This document shows, piece after piece, positions 11,199-20,190 of a stretch of 64,000 bases of DNA (the first letter of the stretch is position 1; the number at the start of each line of letters is the position of its first letter). Source of the DNA: Methyloterricola oryzae. GTDB taxonomy: Bacteria; Pseudomonadota; Gammaproteobacteria; Methylococcales; Methylococcaceae. The translations under genes were made by a program, and so were the position numbers. The DNA lies in NCBI RefSeq assembly GCF_000934725.1, contig NZ_JYNS01000011.1, positions 62,001-126,000 of the forward strand, given 5' to 3'. The notes beneath the pieces are model-generated. The model ran no database searches and had not been told where the DNA came from. It worked only from the letters and a program-made list of their open reading frames with translations.

Positions 11199-12976
11199 AC
11201 CTGCTGCACACCCCAAATCTGGCCTGGGCCCTGCTCGCGGAAATCGCAGCCATCGTCCTGATCTGGGCCATCGTCGCTTTTTGGCGGGCGAGAAGGCGCC
11301 ACAAGCAGCGCTATGCGGCCCTTGAGGCGTTGCTGAATCGCATGCAGCAGGAACAGGCTGCACGGGTGTCCCAAAAATCGGGATTGTTGCACACGGCACT
11401 AGGCGTTCCCCTCGCTGCCGCCCAAGCCGCTGCCGACCAGGTCGTCGCTGAAGAGCGCAGTTTCATGAAGTCCCTGCTGTTGCCACAATTGCAAGGCGCT
11501 GACGACTTTCCGGAACAACTGGACCAACTACTTTACCGCTATGCCGACGCGCAGTTCGAGGCCTGGTTGAATGCCGTGTCCTCCCATGCGCCAACGGCGC
11601 AATCGGCCCCTCATCTCGCCGGGCCCGACTCCGACCTGCTGAACCCGGACGTTGAAGATATCGATGCCGAGGGTTTCAGCTACGCGGACGAAGTATCGCA
11701 TTTCGATGAACCACACGGCTTGCTGGACGCGGGAGAGCCTAATTCCGATGAGGCGCCCCCCAGCCAGGACCTCGTTCCGGATTTGCCCTTTGCCGAATCC
11801 ACCCTGACCGATTCTCAGGAGGAGGACCTCGTTCAAGAAAGCCCAGAAGCTAATGATACGCCCCTGGATGTGTTCGAGGATGTTCTGCAGGCAAGCTTTG
11901 AGCGTGACCAAGCGGACACAGAGCAAGAGCCGGTTATGGAGAAACCGTCACCTAGGACCCAGGAGGAGATCGATGCGGATATCGCGGCCAGCCTGAGGGA
12001 ATTGGAAGCAGCGATGGGTGAGATTCCCCACACTACGTCGGTCGCCACTGAGGAAGAAGACAAGGCGTACGAGTTAGACCTGACAATGCCGACACCGCTC
12101 CTTGACGCTGTGGCTGACGATCTGGAGCAGGCGGAAGAAAGCGTGAACGATTCCGAAGCTGAGCTGCTCGACGACGCGCTGCCTGGCGAGGCAGATGATG
12201 AACCGACCACCACTCCCGACTACGAGGAAATCGTCGACCTGCAGGCAGAACCTGCAGCCCTGGAGCGCCAAGCCCTGCCATCCAGAGACCAGGAACTGGA
12301 TGCCCTGCTCAGCGAGCCTTGGGGACAGCCGGAGGCCGAGGTCGACCTTGCCTCTTACCTGTCCGAAACCGATCCTCAGCTTGAAACGCCCGAGTTCGCT
12401 GCCAGCGACGAGACCGAACCATTGCAATCGGACACCTTCGCTATGACGACGCCCACAGACGAGCCGGTCTATCTGGCTGAATCCGTTGATACCCTACTCG
12501 GCGATTTATGGGGCGAAGACGGCGAGGGCATCGCGAAGATCGCCAGTATCGATGATTCGGAATCGGCCGAAGATGCTGCGGGAACTTTCGCCGAAATCAC
12601 CGACAGTTGGAGCGAAGATCCGGACGGTCCGGGGAAAGCGCTGGAAGATGACATTTCTGACTTACTGGCTACGCCTGGCGATGCCATCGCCGCCGATGAA
12701 GCACTTTTCGAGGGCCTGAGAACCTCGGAGGCGACGCCACATGAGCCCGCCAACAGCTCCGCCGAAGCGCCCACTCCCGGCTTGCCCGTTGAAGAGAGCG
12801 AAATCGATCCGGAGCCGCTCTTGGGGATCGACGCGGAGCTGAGGCCTGCCCAACAGATCCCGGACCCTGCGGAAAGCGCAGTGCCTGAAAAAAAACGCGC
12901 TACCCGCAAGTCAAAGCCACGAGGCAAGAAGAAGAAAAGCCCCGAGCCCGCCGACAGTGCCGGCAGCAAAGACTAG
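11195..12976 (+). CDS. Membrane protein with a long acidic domain, third gene of the vWA unit
   Basis: The 593-residue protein starts with one transmembrane helix (about 9-31) followed by a basic patch ([10 protein letters not shown]). A helical region reaches to about residue 130. From about 140 to 560 the chain is extremely rich in Asp, Glu, Ser, Pro and Thr and looks disordered. The last 35 residues swing to strongly basic (several KKK runs). No named domain is recognised. The layout recalls FimV/TonB-like scaffolds in charge pattern only; no motif of those families was seen. Its last 66 bases overlap the end of convergent ubiB. Confidence 0.72.
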   Translation: MNLLHTPNLAWALLAEIAAIVLIWAIVAFWRARRRHKQRYAALEALLNRMQQEQAARVSQKSGLLHTALGVPLAAAQAAADQVVAEERSFMKSLLLPQLQGADDFPEQLDQLLYRYADAQFEAWLNAVSSHAPTAQSAPHLAGPDSDLLNPDVEDIDAEGFSYADEVSHFDEPHGLLDAGEPNSDEAPPSQDLVPDLPFAESTLTDSQEEDLVQESPEANDTPLDVFEDVLQASFERDQADTEQEPVMEKPSPRTQEEIDADIAASLRELEAAMGEIPHTTSVATEEEDKAYELDLTMPTPLLDAVADDLEQAEESVNDSEAELLDDALPGEADDEPTTTPDYEEIVDLQAEPAALERQALPSRDQELDALLSEPWGQPEAEVDLASYLSETDPQLETPEFAASDETEPLQSDTFAMTTPTDEPVYLAESVDTLLGDLWGEDGEGIAKIASIDDSESAEDAAGTFAEITDSWSEDPDGPGKALEDDISDLLATPGDAIAADEALFEGLRTSEATPHEPANSSAEAPTPGLPVEESEIDPEPLLGIDAELRPAQQIPDPAESAVPEKKRATRKSKPRGKKKKSPEPADSAGSKD

Positions 12977-14557
12977 TGCATGCGCATCGCCCAGCAACTG
13001 CCCGCCATTGACCAGCACCAGCGCCGAACTCAGCACCAAGGCAGCCCCGCCTATGCCGCCCACCGTTCGCCGCTGATTGCGCCGCATTTCCTCACGCATG
13101 CGGTCGAACTCCCGTGAGTCCACGCGCATCTCCAACCGTCCATCCGCCGCACGCTGCAACACGTCATGAATCATGGCGGGCACCTCGGGCCACTGCTGGG
13201 CCCATTCGGGCAGTTGCTCGCGCACCTTGCGCAGGACCGCCTGCGGCCCGACCCGGTTCTTGTACCAGGTTTCCAGGAAAGGCTTGGCCGTCTTCCACAA
13301 ATCCAATTCCGGATACAGGTCGCGTCCCAGTCCCTCGATGTTGAGCAGGGTCTTTTGCAGCAAGACCAGTTGCGGCTGCACCTCCATGTCGAAACGGCGC
13401 GCCACTTGGAACAGGCGCAGCAGCAGATGGCCGTAGGAAATGTCCTTGAGCGGCTTTTCGAAGATCGGTTCGCAAACGCTGCGTATGGCCGACTCGAATT
13501 CCTCCGCCCGGGTCGTTGCGGGAACCCACCCGGATTCGATGTGCATTTCCGCCACGCGGCGGTAGTCCCGGCGAAAAAACGCCAGGAAGTTTTCCGCCAC
13601 GTAGTGCTGGTCGGCCTTCGAGATGCTGCCGACGATGCCGAAATCCACCGCGATGTAGCGCGCTCCCGGCGCCACGAAGATGTTGCCGGGGTGCATGTCG
13701 GCGTGGAAGAAATTGTCGCGGAAAACTTGGGTGAAAAAAATCTCGACGCCCCGTTCGGCCAGCAATTTGAGATCGATGCCTTCGCGCTTCAGGCGCGCCA
13801 CATCACCCACGGGAATGCCGTTGATGCGCTCCATCACCATGACTTCGGTGCGCGTGTAGTCCCAGTACACCTTCGGGATGTAGATTATCGGCGAATCCTC
13901 GAAGCGCCGGCGGATCTCAGAGGCATTGGCGGCTTCGCGTACAAGATCCAGTTCATCTAGGATGGTCTTTTCAAATTCGGCCACCACCTCCACCGGCCGA
14001 AGACGCCGCGCCTCGGGCCAGAAGCGCTGGGCTAGACGCGCGAGTTCGAACAGCAGCCCCAAGTCCGAACGGATTCGCTTCTCCACGCCCGGCCTCAGCA
14101 CCTTGACCACCACCGATTCTCCGCTGAACAGAACCGCGCAGTGCACCTGAGCAATGGAAGCGGAAGCCAAAGGGCTTTCTTCGAATTCCCGAAAGATCTC
14201 GCCGATGGGGCGTCCCAGGCTCTTCTCGACGATTTTTCGCGCTTCCACCCCGGAAAACGCTGGAACCCGGTCCTGGAGCTTGACCAACTCCTCGGCTACA
14301 TCCTCTGGCAGCAGGTCGCGCCGTGTGGAAAGGGTCTGGCCGAACTTGACGAAGATGGGGCCCAGATCTTCCAGGGCCTGCCGGATACGCACGCCACGCG
14401 GTTCGTGTCTTACGCGTCTCCAGGAACCCGGAGTGAGGGAGTGAAGAAAACGAACCGGACGAAAAAGGTGGGTCGCGAGGATAAGATCGTCCAGCCCGTG
14501 ATGAAGCAGCACCCATTGGATATGCAACAGGCGACGGATACTATCCGGACGGATCAC
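12911..14557 (-). CDS. ubiB: Ubiquinone biosynthesis regulatory kinase-like protein UbiB
   Basis: The 548-residue protein belongs to the ADCK/UbiB atypical kinase family, needed for ubiquinone synthesis at the inner membrane. The family KxGQ motif is at 71-74 in [11 protein letters not shown]. The catalytic region shows FHADMHPGN and VDFGIVG, and a hydrophobic C-terminal hairpin (about 500-548) anchors it. Translation starts with GTG at 14555-14557, overlapping the ubiJ stop in a GTGA, so it is coupled to ubiJ. The 3' end overlaps the convergent acidic-protein gene by 66 bases, which is unusual. Confidence 0.95.
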   Translation of the reverse strand: MIRPDSIRRLLHIQWVLLHHGLDDLILATHLFRPVRFLHSLTPGSWRRVRHEPRGVRIRQALEDLGPIFVKFGQTLSTRRDLLPEDVAEELVKLQDRVPAFSGVEARKIVEKSLGRPIGEIFREFEESPLASASIAQVHCAVLFSGESVVVKVLRPGVEKRIRSDLGLLFELARLAQRFWPEARRLRPVEVVAEFEKTILDELDLVREAANASEIRRRFEDSPIIYIPKVYWDYTRTEVMVMERINGIPVGDVARLKREGIDLKLLAERGVEIFFTQVFRDNFFHADMHPGNIFVAPGARYIAVDFGIVGSISKADQHYVAENFLAFFRRDYRRVAEMHIESGWVPATTRAEEFESAIRSVCEPIFEKPLKDISYGHLLLRLFQVARRFDMEVQPQLVLLQKTLLNIEGLGRDLYPELDLWKTAKPFLETWYKNRVGPQAVLRKVREQLPEWAQQWPEVPAMIHDVLQRAADGRLEMRVDSREFDRMREEMRRNQRRTVGGIGGAALVLSSALVLVNGGQLLGDAHALVFAAGTVGGLGAFLLLASWL

Positions 14558-15192
14558 GACGAAGGGTGCCCCGCCGATAGCAGGCTCAAGCGCTCAATAC
14601 GAGCCGCGAGGCGATCGCTGTCGGCACGCAGAGTGTCCACATCGCGAAGGAATCCCTCCACCTCTGCGGCCGCTGGCAATGAGCGAGCCTCTTCCTGCAG
14701 GTACTCCGTGACATCCATGCGCAGGGTTGCCGCCGACGCCAGGGCCCAGCGGTGCCACGTCTGCAGGCCGGTGACGAGTCGATCGCCGAGGTCATGACCC
14801 AAGCCACGAACCAAGAAGCCCTCCCAATCGATCCGCAACGCTTCGAGCACGCCAGCAAATCGGCGCGCCGTATCGAGATCGCCATCGATGCGCACATGCC
14901 CGCCGAATATCGCGGCGTCCTTCGATTCCTCAAGTCCGGCCAGGGCGAAACCCCAGGGCGAGCCAGACAGCGTGACGTCCGCCTCGCGCTCGCTGCGCTC
15001 ATGAATTTGCACACCGCTTTCGGAGTGGTAGAAATAGAGGCTTTCGGTGAGCGGCGACACGCGCACAGCAACCAGTTTGCCGCACAGGGGCTGCAGCAAA
15101 CGCCCTGAATCGGCGTCCAAGGCGAGAAAGCGCTGAAGGGCCGCCTCCAGCCGCTCCCGCAGCAACGCCAAGCCCAGGCTGGAACCCGCCAT
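14554..15192 (-). CDS. ubiJ: Ubiquinone biosynthesis accessory factor UbiJ
   Basis: The 212-residue protein has an SCP2-like lipid-binding domain in the first half (conserved HIDGD-like stretch [10 protein letters not shown] and the preceding ADVTLSG strand) and a helical, probably coiled C-terminal part. UbiJ binds the hydrophobic ubiquinone precursors in the soluble Ubi complex. It sits between ubiE and ubiB, the classic order, two bases after ubiE and coupled to ubiB. Sequence similarity is moderate, but the gene context makes the call firm. Confidence 0.92.
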   Translation of the reverse strand: MAGSSLGLALLRERLEAALQRFLALDADSGRLLQPLCGKLVAVRVSPLTESLYFYHSESGVQIHERSEREADVTLSGSPWGFALAGLEESKDAAIFGGHVRIDGDLDTARRFAGVLEALRIDWEGFLVRGLGHDLGDRLVTGLQTWHRWALASAATLRMDVTEYLQEEARSLPAAAEVEGFLRDVDTLRADSDRLAARIERLSLLSAGHPSS

Positions 15193-15194
15193 GG

Positions 15195-15941
15195 CTAGAA
15201 CTTGTAGCCGCGGTGAACCGCCACCACGCCGTGGGTCAGGTTGAAGTATTCGCAGCGTTCAAGCCCCGCGTCCTGCATCATCGACTTCAGTTTTTCCTGA
15301 TCGGGGTGCATGCGGATCGACTCGGCGAGGTAGCGGTAGCTTTCGGCATCGTTGGCGATGAGCTTGCCCAGGAGCGGCAAGACCTTGAAGGAATAGATGT
15401 CATAGGTCTTCTTCATGAGCTCGCCCTGAACTTGGGAGAACTCAAGGATGATGGCCCGTCCACCGGGCTTGAGCACCCTGTGGATAGAGCGCAAGGCCTG
15501 CTCCTTCTGTGTGACGTTGCGAAGCCCGAACGCAATGCAGACGCAGTCGAACTGATTGTCACGGAATGGCAGTTTCTCCGCATCGATCTGCGCATAGACC
15601 ACATTGCCTGCGACGCCTTCGTCGATCAGGCGGTCGCGCCCGCGCTGCAACATCGCCGCGTTGATGTCGGACAGCACCACGCGGCCCTCCGGACCGACCC
15701 GCTTCTGGAACAGCGCGGTCATATCACCCGTGCCGCCCGCGAGGTCGAGCACCTTCTCGCCCCGGCGGACATGGCTCAACTGGATGGCAATACGCTTCCA
15801 GATACGATGAATTCCCAGAGACATTAGGTCATTCATCAGGTCGTACTTGTTGGCGACAGAGTCGAAAACCTCCCTCACCAACTTGGACTTCTCGCCCACG
15901 GGAACCTGTCTGAAGCCGAAATGGGTTCTATCTTCCGTCAT
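15195..15941 (-). CDS. ubiE: Demethylubiquinol/demethylmenaquinol methyltransferase UbiE
   Basis: The 248-residue enzyme is a class I SAM-dependent C-methyltransferase acting on the quinone ring in ubiquinone (and menaquinone where present) synthesis. The SAM-binding motif DLAGGTGD is at 66-73, and the UbiE signatures [17 protein letters not shown] near the start and the C-terminal [14 protein letters not shown] end are present. It is the first gene of ubiE-ubiJ-ubiB. The ATG at 15939-15941 has only a weak upstream purine stretch. Confidence 0.97.
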   Translation of the reverse strand: MTEDRTHFGFRQVPVGEKSKLVREVFDSVANKYDLMNDLMSLGIHRIWKRIAIQLSHVRRGEKVLDLAGGTGDMTALFQKRVGPEGRVVLSDINAAMLQRGRDRLIDEGVAGNVVYAQIDAEKLPFRDNQFDCVCIAFGLRNVTQKEQALRSIHRVLKPGGRAIILEFSQVQGELMKKTYDIYSFKVLPLLGKLIANDAESYRYLAESIRMHPDQEKLKSMMQDAGLERCEYFNLTHGVVAVHRGYKF

Positions 15942-15976
15942 CTCGATTTTATGGGTCTTAGATACTTCGATTATTG

Positions 15977-16065
15977 CCTGCTCAGGGAAACCGATATGTA
16001 ACGGCTACGCCCTGGCGATCCCGAAAAAGCAACCCCATGCGCCAGCCCGAAAACGCCTGAGCAGG
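15977..16065. repeat. Pair of 10-base inverted repeats between the DUF971 gene and ubiE
   Basis: CCTGCTCAGG at 15977-15986 is the exact reverse complement of CCTGAGCAGG at 16056-16065, with 69 bases between them. They occupy most of the 133-base gap between ubiE and the DUF971 gene. There is no following T run, so a terminator is not obvious. They may be a long-range stem or a pair of binding sites. Confidence 0.45.
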
Positions 16066-16074
16066 GGCACCCGC

Positions 16075-16443
16075 TTATGGCTTACGTTCGTAACCGGACT
16101 CCCGCAGGCGTCGGAGGTACTCCCCCCACAACTCCTTTTGATGGGTGCCCAGATTGTACAGCAACTCCCAGGTAAAGATGCCGCTGGCATGGCCATCGCT
16201 GAAGCTCGGGCAAATGGCATAATTTCCGACGGGCCGGATATCTGTGATGCTCACCTCTTCCTTGCCGACCTGCAGGGTCTCCTGCCCCGGCCCGTGGCCG
16301 CGGACTTCTGCCGATGGCGAATAGACCCGCAAGAATTCGCATGGCAATTCGAAGCGCGCCCCATCCTCGAAGCACACTTCCAATACCCGCGACACCTGAT
16401 GAAGCGTAATTTCGGTGGGCAAAGGCCCTGAATTCTCGCTCAT
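16075..16443 (-). CDS. DUF971 (gamma-butyrobetaine hydroxylase N-terminal-like) protein
   Basis: The 122-residue protein belongs to the DUF971/GBBH-like N-terminal family, a small fold found alone in many proteobacteria and fused to other proteins elsewhere, with links to iron-sulfur cluster factors in the literature. Conserved stretches include [19 protein letters not shown] and [12 protein letters not shown], and the C-terminal [15 protein letters not shown]. Its ATG overlaps the hslU stop (ATGA, 16440-16443). Following hslVU directly is the usual position in beta- and gammaproteobacteria. Confidence 0.9.
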   Translation of the reverse strand: MSENSGPLPTEITLHQVSRVLEVCFEDGARFELPCEFLRVYSPSAEVRGHGPGQETLQVGKEEVSITDIRPVGNYAICPSFSDGHASGIFTWELLYNLGTHQKELWGEYLRRLRESGYERKP

Positions 16444-17765
16444 AGTATGTACCGGCTCAGGTCTTCATCCTGGGCCAACTCGCCCAGTTGTTGGTCGACG
16501 AAGCCGGCATCGACAGTCACGGTCTGCCCGTCGAAGTCGGCAGCAGAATAGGACACGTTTTCCAGAAGCCGCTCCAGCACCGTGTGAAGGCGGCGCGCGC
16601 CGATGTTTTCAGTTCGCTCGTTGACTTCAAAGCTGATCTGAGCGACGCGGGCAATCCCCTCATCCGTGAACTTCACATCGACCCCTTCCGTGCCCAACAA
16701 GGCCGCATACTGCTCGGTCAGCGACGCATCAGGTTCAGTCAGGATGCGGACAAAATCCTCGGCTGCCAAGGCATCAAGCTCCACACGGATGGGAAACCGT
16801 CCCTGCATCTCCGGTATCAGGTCTGAGGGCTTGGACAAGTGAAAAGCCCCCGACGCGATGAACAGGATGTGATCGGTGCGAATCATCCCGTATTTCGTGC
16901 TCACCGTACTGCCTTCCACCAAGGGCAGCAGATCGCGCTGCACGCCCTCGCGGGAAACATCGGGACCGCCGTAATCGGAGCGCTTGCAGATCTTGTCGAT
17001 CTCGTCGATGAAAACAATGCCATTTTGCTCCACCGCTTCCACGGCACGCAGTTTGACATCCTCCTCATTGACCATCTTTGCCGCCTCTTCCTCCCTCAGC
17101 ACCTTAAGAGCATCTTTTACCCGCAACTTGCGCATGCGGCGGCGGTTTGACCCTATGTTCTGGAACAGGCTCTGCAACTGGCTGCTCATTTCCTCCATGC
17201 CGGGCGGCGCCATGATCTCGACGCCCATGGGCGAAGCCTGGACTTCGATCTCGATTTCCTTGTCGTCCAGTTCGCCACTGCGCAGCTTCTGGCGGAACTT
17301 CTGCCGGGTGGGCGATTCGCCTGAAGCATCTGCGGCGGACCAGGTTTCGGCGCCCGGTAGCAAGACATCGAGCACCGCCTCTTCCGCTGCCTTTTCTGCG
17401 CGTGCTTGCACCTTTCCCATTTCCGCCTGGCGTGTCATCTTCACCGCGGCATCCACCAGGTCACGGATGATGGATTCCACGTCGCGTCCGACGTAGCCCA
17501 CTTCGGTGAACTTCGTCGCTTCCACCTTGATGAAGGGAGCCTGCGCCAGGCGCGCCAGCCGTCTCGCAATCTCCGTCTTGCCCACACCGGTGGGCCCGAT
17601 CATGAGTATGTTCTTGGGTGTGATCTCGTCACGCAAGGACTGATCCACGCGGGCGCGCCGCCAACGGTTGCGTAAGGCGATGGCCACCGCGCGCTTGGCT
17701 GCTGCTTGACCGACTATGTGCTTGTCAAGCTCGTGGACGATTTCTCTGGGCGTCATTTGGGTCAT
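16440..17765 (-). CDS. hslU: ATP-dependent protease ATPase subunit HslU
   Basis: The 441-residue AAA+ unfoldase feeds proteins into the HslV peptidase. Walker A GPTGVGKT is at 57-64, Walker B lies in VFIDEIDK, and the C-terminal tail SRYIL, which docks into HslV, is intact. The frame also has a TTG two codons upstream, but the ATG at 17763-17765 gives the usual [14 protein letters not shown] start and lies two bases after the hslV stop. Expression is therefore coupled to hslV. Confidence 0.97.
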   Translation of the reverse strand: MTQMTPREIVHELDKHIVGQAAAKRAVAIALRNRWRRARVDQSLRDEITPKNILMIGPTGVGKTEIARRLARLAQAPFIKVEATKFTEVGYVGRDVESIIRDLVDAAVKMTRQAEMGKVQARAEKAAEEAVLDVLLPGAETWSAADASGESPTRQKFRQKLRSGELDDKEIEIEVQASPMGVEIMAPPGMEEMSSQLQSLFQNIGSNRRRMRKLRVKDALKVLREEEAAKMVNEEDVKLRAVEAVEQNGIVFIDEIDKICKRSDYGGPDVSREGVQRDLLPLVEGSTVSTKYGMIRTDHILFIASGAFHLSKPSDLIPEMQGRFPIRVELDALAAEDFVRILTEPDASLTEQYAALLGTEGVDVKFTDEGIARVAQISFEVNERTENIGARRLHTVLERLLENVSYSAADFDGQTVTVDAGFVDQQLGELAQDEDLSRYIL

Positions 17766-17767
17766 GT

Positions 17768-18328
17768 TCAAGCAACGTCTTCGCTCGTGGAACCTAATTC
17801 TTCGATGGTCAGATTGTGATTGGTATAAATGCAGATGTCAGCGGCGATGTGAAGAGCCTTTTCCACGATCTCGCGCGCGCCCAGCTCCGTGTTTTCCCAC
17901 AGCGCTCGGGCGGCGGACTGCGCGAATGGGCCACCGGAGCCGATTGCGATGAGGCCGTTTTCAGGCTCGATCACGTCGCCCGTGCCGGAAATGATCAGGG
18001 AGGCCTTTGCATCGGCCACGGCTAGCAATGCCTCCAGGCGGCGCAAAGCGCGGTCGGTGCGCCAATCCTTCACCAGTTCCACCGCCGCCTTGGTCAGGTT
18101 GCCTCGCTGCTTTTCCAGTTGGCCCTCAAAGCGCTCGAACAGGGTAAAGGCATCCGCGGTAGCGCCGGCAAAGCCTGCAAGGACTCGTCCGTGGTAAAGC
18201 CGCCGAACCTTGCGGGCGTTGCCTTTCATGACGGTGTTTCCCAGAGTGACCTGGCCGTCACCACCCAAGACCACAGAGTCGCCCCGGCGTACGGAAACGA
18301 TTGTTGTACCGTGAAAGGATTCCACCAT
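17768..18328 (-). CDS. hslV: ATP-dependent protease peptidase subunit HslV
   Basis: The 186-residue protein is the proteasome-like peptidase of the HslVU heat-shock protease. The catalytic threonine follows a short propeptide (MVESFHG, then [10 protein letters not shown]), and GGDGQVTLG and the [11 protein letters not shown] stretch are conserved. A TTG four codons upstream also opens the frame; the ATG at 18326-18328 fits the family better. The first gene of hslV-hslU-DUF971. No clear heat-shock promoter could be picked out in the 155 bases upstream, but two hairpins lie there. Confidence 0.96.
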   Translation of the reverse strand: MVESFHGTTIVSVRRGDSVVLGGDGQVTLGNTVMKGNARKVRRLYHGRVLAGFAGATADAFTLFERFEGQLEKQRGNLTKAAVELVKDWRTDRALRRLEALLAVADAKASLIISGTGDVIEPENGLIAIGSGGPFAQSAARALWENTELGAREIVEKALHIAADICIYTNHNLTIEELGSTSEDVA

Positions 18329-18380
18329 GGGTTTATCCAAGTTAAAGGATCAAGATTTTACACAATTTGGCCGGACCCAG

Positions 18381-18430
18381 CTTCAGTTTCCGGACTGAAG
18401 CGGGCGTTTGGTTAGCCTTTGCGCAAACGC
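18381..18430. other. Two adjacent hairpins between divergent hslV and ypjD
   Basis: Hairpin one pairs CTTCAGT (18381-18387) with ACTGAAG (18394-18400). Hairpin two pairs GCGTTTG (18404-18410) with CAAACGC (18424-18430). They lie in the middle of the gap between two genes read in opposite directions, so they could be operator sites or leader structures; no T run follows. Confidence 0.4.
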
Positions 18431-18483
18431 ATATTCACGCCAACCGAGGATTATGACAGACTAAGACGCTGAGGAGACGACCC

Positions 18484-19305
18484 ATGAACCCTACCCTGCC
18501 GGGTATTGCAGCGATTCTCGCCTATGCCGCGGCCACCGCCGCACTGGTCAAATCGTTCAACTCCGACTATATCCTGTCGCCCGTTTCCAAGCGTGAGAAG
18601 CTGACCACACTCGTACTCGGTTGGCTGGCCGCCCTTTTTCACGCGGTGAGTCTGAACGGCATGTGCGACCGCGCCGGGCACGTAAATTTCAGTTTCCTCA
18701 GCACCTCGTCCCTGGCGGCGCTCAGCATTGTCATCATCCTGCTGGTGACCGCTGTCACCAAACCGATCGATAAGCTGGGGGTCGTCATTTTCCCTCTGGC
18801 TGCAATGATCGTCCTGGCACGCGTCGTATTTCCCGAAGAAGCGCATGTGCTCAAGACACATTCATGGCAAATGAATGTGCATATCCTGGTTTCCATGCTT
18901 TCCTACAGTTTCTTGAATATCGCTGCCTTGCAGGCTTTGCTGGTCGCATTTCAAGATCGGCACCTGAGGCGGCACCAGAGTAGCGGTCTGGTAAGGTCCC
19001 TGCCACCGTTGCAGACCATGGAAAAGCTCTTGTTTCAGCTGATCGGAGCGGGGTTTGTACTGTTAAGTATCTCTCTGATTAGCGGGTTCTTTTTCATCGA
19101 GAACCTGTTCGCGCAGCACCTGGCCCACAAGACGATCCTGTCGATTCTGGCCTGGTTCGTTTTTGCCGTGTTATTGGGAGCCCGAGCGACCCGTGGCTGG
19201 CGCGGGCAGATTGCGATCCGCTGGACCCTGGGTGGCTTCCTGGCGCTAATGCTTGCCTACTTCGGAAGCAAGATGGTTTTGGAGTGGATATTGAAGAAGG
19301 GCTGA
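18484..19305 (+). CDS. ypjD: YpjD/CcsA-like cytochrome c assembly-type membrane protein
   Basis: The 273-residue protein is almost entirely hydrophobic with about eight transmembrane helices and belongs to the CcmC/CcsA-like heme-handling family in its YpjD (HemX-like) branch. Conserved polar positions appear at LGWLAALFHAVSL, KTHSWQMNVHILVSMLSYS and the AHKTILSILAW helix; the His residues are candidate heme ligands. The ATG has GAGGAG eight bases upstream. In many gammaproteobacteria this gene sits beside ffh; that gene is not seen here. It diverges from hslV. The exact substrate is unproven for the family. Confidence 0.85.
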   Translation: MNPTLPGIAAILAYAAATAALVKSFNSDYILSPVSKREKLTTLVLGWLAALFHAVSLNGMCDRAGHVNFSFLSTSSLAALSIVIILLVTAVTKPIDKLGVVIFPLAAMIVLARVVFPEEAHVLKTHSWQMNVHILVSMLSYSFLNIAALQALLVAFQDRHLRRHQSSGLVRSLPPLQTMEKLLFQLIGAGFVLLSISLISGFFFIENLFAQHLAHKTILSILAWFVFAVLLGARATRGWRGQIAIRWTLGGFLALMLAYFGSKMVLEWILKKG

Positions 19306-19371
19306 CCCGATGGCCTTCTCGACGGGGGCGACTTTCGCGCTTAGGGGACGCGACTGACGCAGTACCTGCGT

Positions 19372-19704
19372 TTAGATCGTGTCCTCGTAAATCTTTGAGT
19401 AGTTGGACTCCGCTTTGCGCATCCGTCTGAGATTAGCGAGTTCGTGACCCGCCTTATCGCGGGCCTGTTGCGCCAGTTCAACTAATTCTCGGTTCAATAC
19501 CTGAACCTTCCGAACCAGTTCAAGCCAACGTCCTTCTGAAAAATCCGCGTCGTCGAGATCCGAAAACAAAGCTTTCAAAATGACGACTCGCTTGCTTTGC
19601 AGGGACTCTAACGCATCAGGCTCGCCGGATTCGATGGCGTGCCTCAGATGCAGGGTCGTTTCAATCAGGGCCTCGGCCAGAGCATCGCGCTCGATGGTGG
19701 TCAT
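19372..19704 (-). CDS. FliT-like flagellar chaperone candidate
   Basis: The 110-residue, all-helical, charged protein has no strong motif, but its size and its place right after fliS match FliT, the chaperone of the filament cap FliD. The frame can start at TTG 19710, yet the ATG at 19702-19704 has GAGG seven bases before it, inside the fliS end, and is preferred. A short hairpin (19357-19371) sits right after the stop codon without a T run. The call rests on position and helical composition, so it is provisional. Confidence 0.65.
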   Translation of the reverse strand: MTTIERDALAEALIETTLHLRHAIESGEPDALESLQSKRVVILKALFSDLDDADFSEGRWLELVRKVQVLNRELVELAQQARDKAGHELANLRRMRKAESNYSKIYEDTI

Positions 19705-19706
19705 GA

Positions 19707-20141
19707 TCAAACCTCACCAACAGAGGCAGCAGCCTCTCCTTCGACCTGCTTATTAGCCGCAACCCGGATTGCCGACCAGGCGCTACCAACTTCCTGCAGC
19801 AGCGAACTGACCTCGTCCAGAAGTTCCGGCTTGTTTGCACTGCTGGCATCGAGCAGGCGGCGAATCATATAGTCGTAGAGGGAATCCAGGTTAGAGGCGA
19901 GGTCCCCACCTTTTTCTTTATCCAGGCAAGACTGAAGGTAAGCGATGATATCCATGGCCTTGCTGATCGCCTTACCTTTGGTCGCAAAGTCCTTACGCTC
20001 CATGGCACCTTTGGCGATGGAAATCCGCTCTTGCACTCCATCGAACAGCATCGTAATCAGCGTGTGCGGATCGGCATAGGCCGCGCCTGCATCAATGTTC
20101 GTCTGTTTATATTCGTTTAATGCGCGCCGCGCCGGGGTCAT
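19707..20141 (-). CDS. fliS: Flagellar export chaperone FliS
   Basis: The 144-residue helical protein binds newly made flagellin and keeps it from polymerising before export. Conserved family stretches are seen: NEYKQTNIDAGAAYADPHTLITMLFDG near the start, KAMDIIAYLQSCLD, and SLYDYMIRRLLDA. Two ATGs compete: one at 20147 lies only a base after the GGAGA site, while the one at 20139-20141 is six bases from it and is chosen. It overlaps nothing but ends 2 bases before the FliT-like start. Confidence 0.95.
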   Translation of the reverse strand: MTPARRALNEYKQTNIDAGAAYADPHTLITMLFDGVQERISIAKGAMERKDFATKGKAISKAMDIIAYLQSCLDKEKGGDLASNLDSLYDYMIRRLLDASSANKPELLDEVSSLLQEVGSAWSAIRVAANKQVEGEAAASVGEV

Positions 20142-20190
20142 GGCCATTCTCCAAAGTTGTGTGGGCTGAATTCCGCTAAACCGGATTCAC

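Noticed and set aside
20147-20147. Upstream ATG for fliS
   Set aside because: It lies one base after its GGAGA site, too close for ribosome binding. The ATG at 20141 is six bases away.
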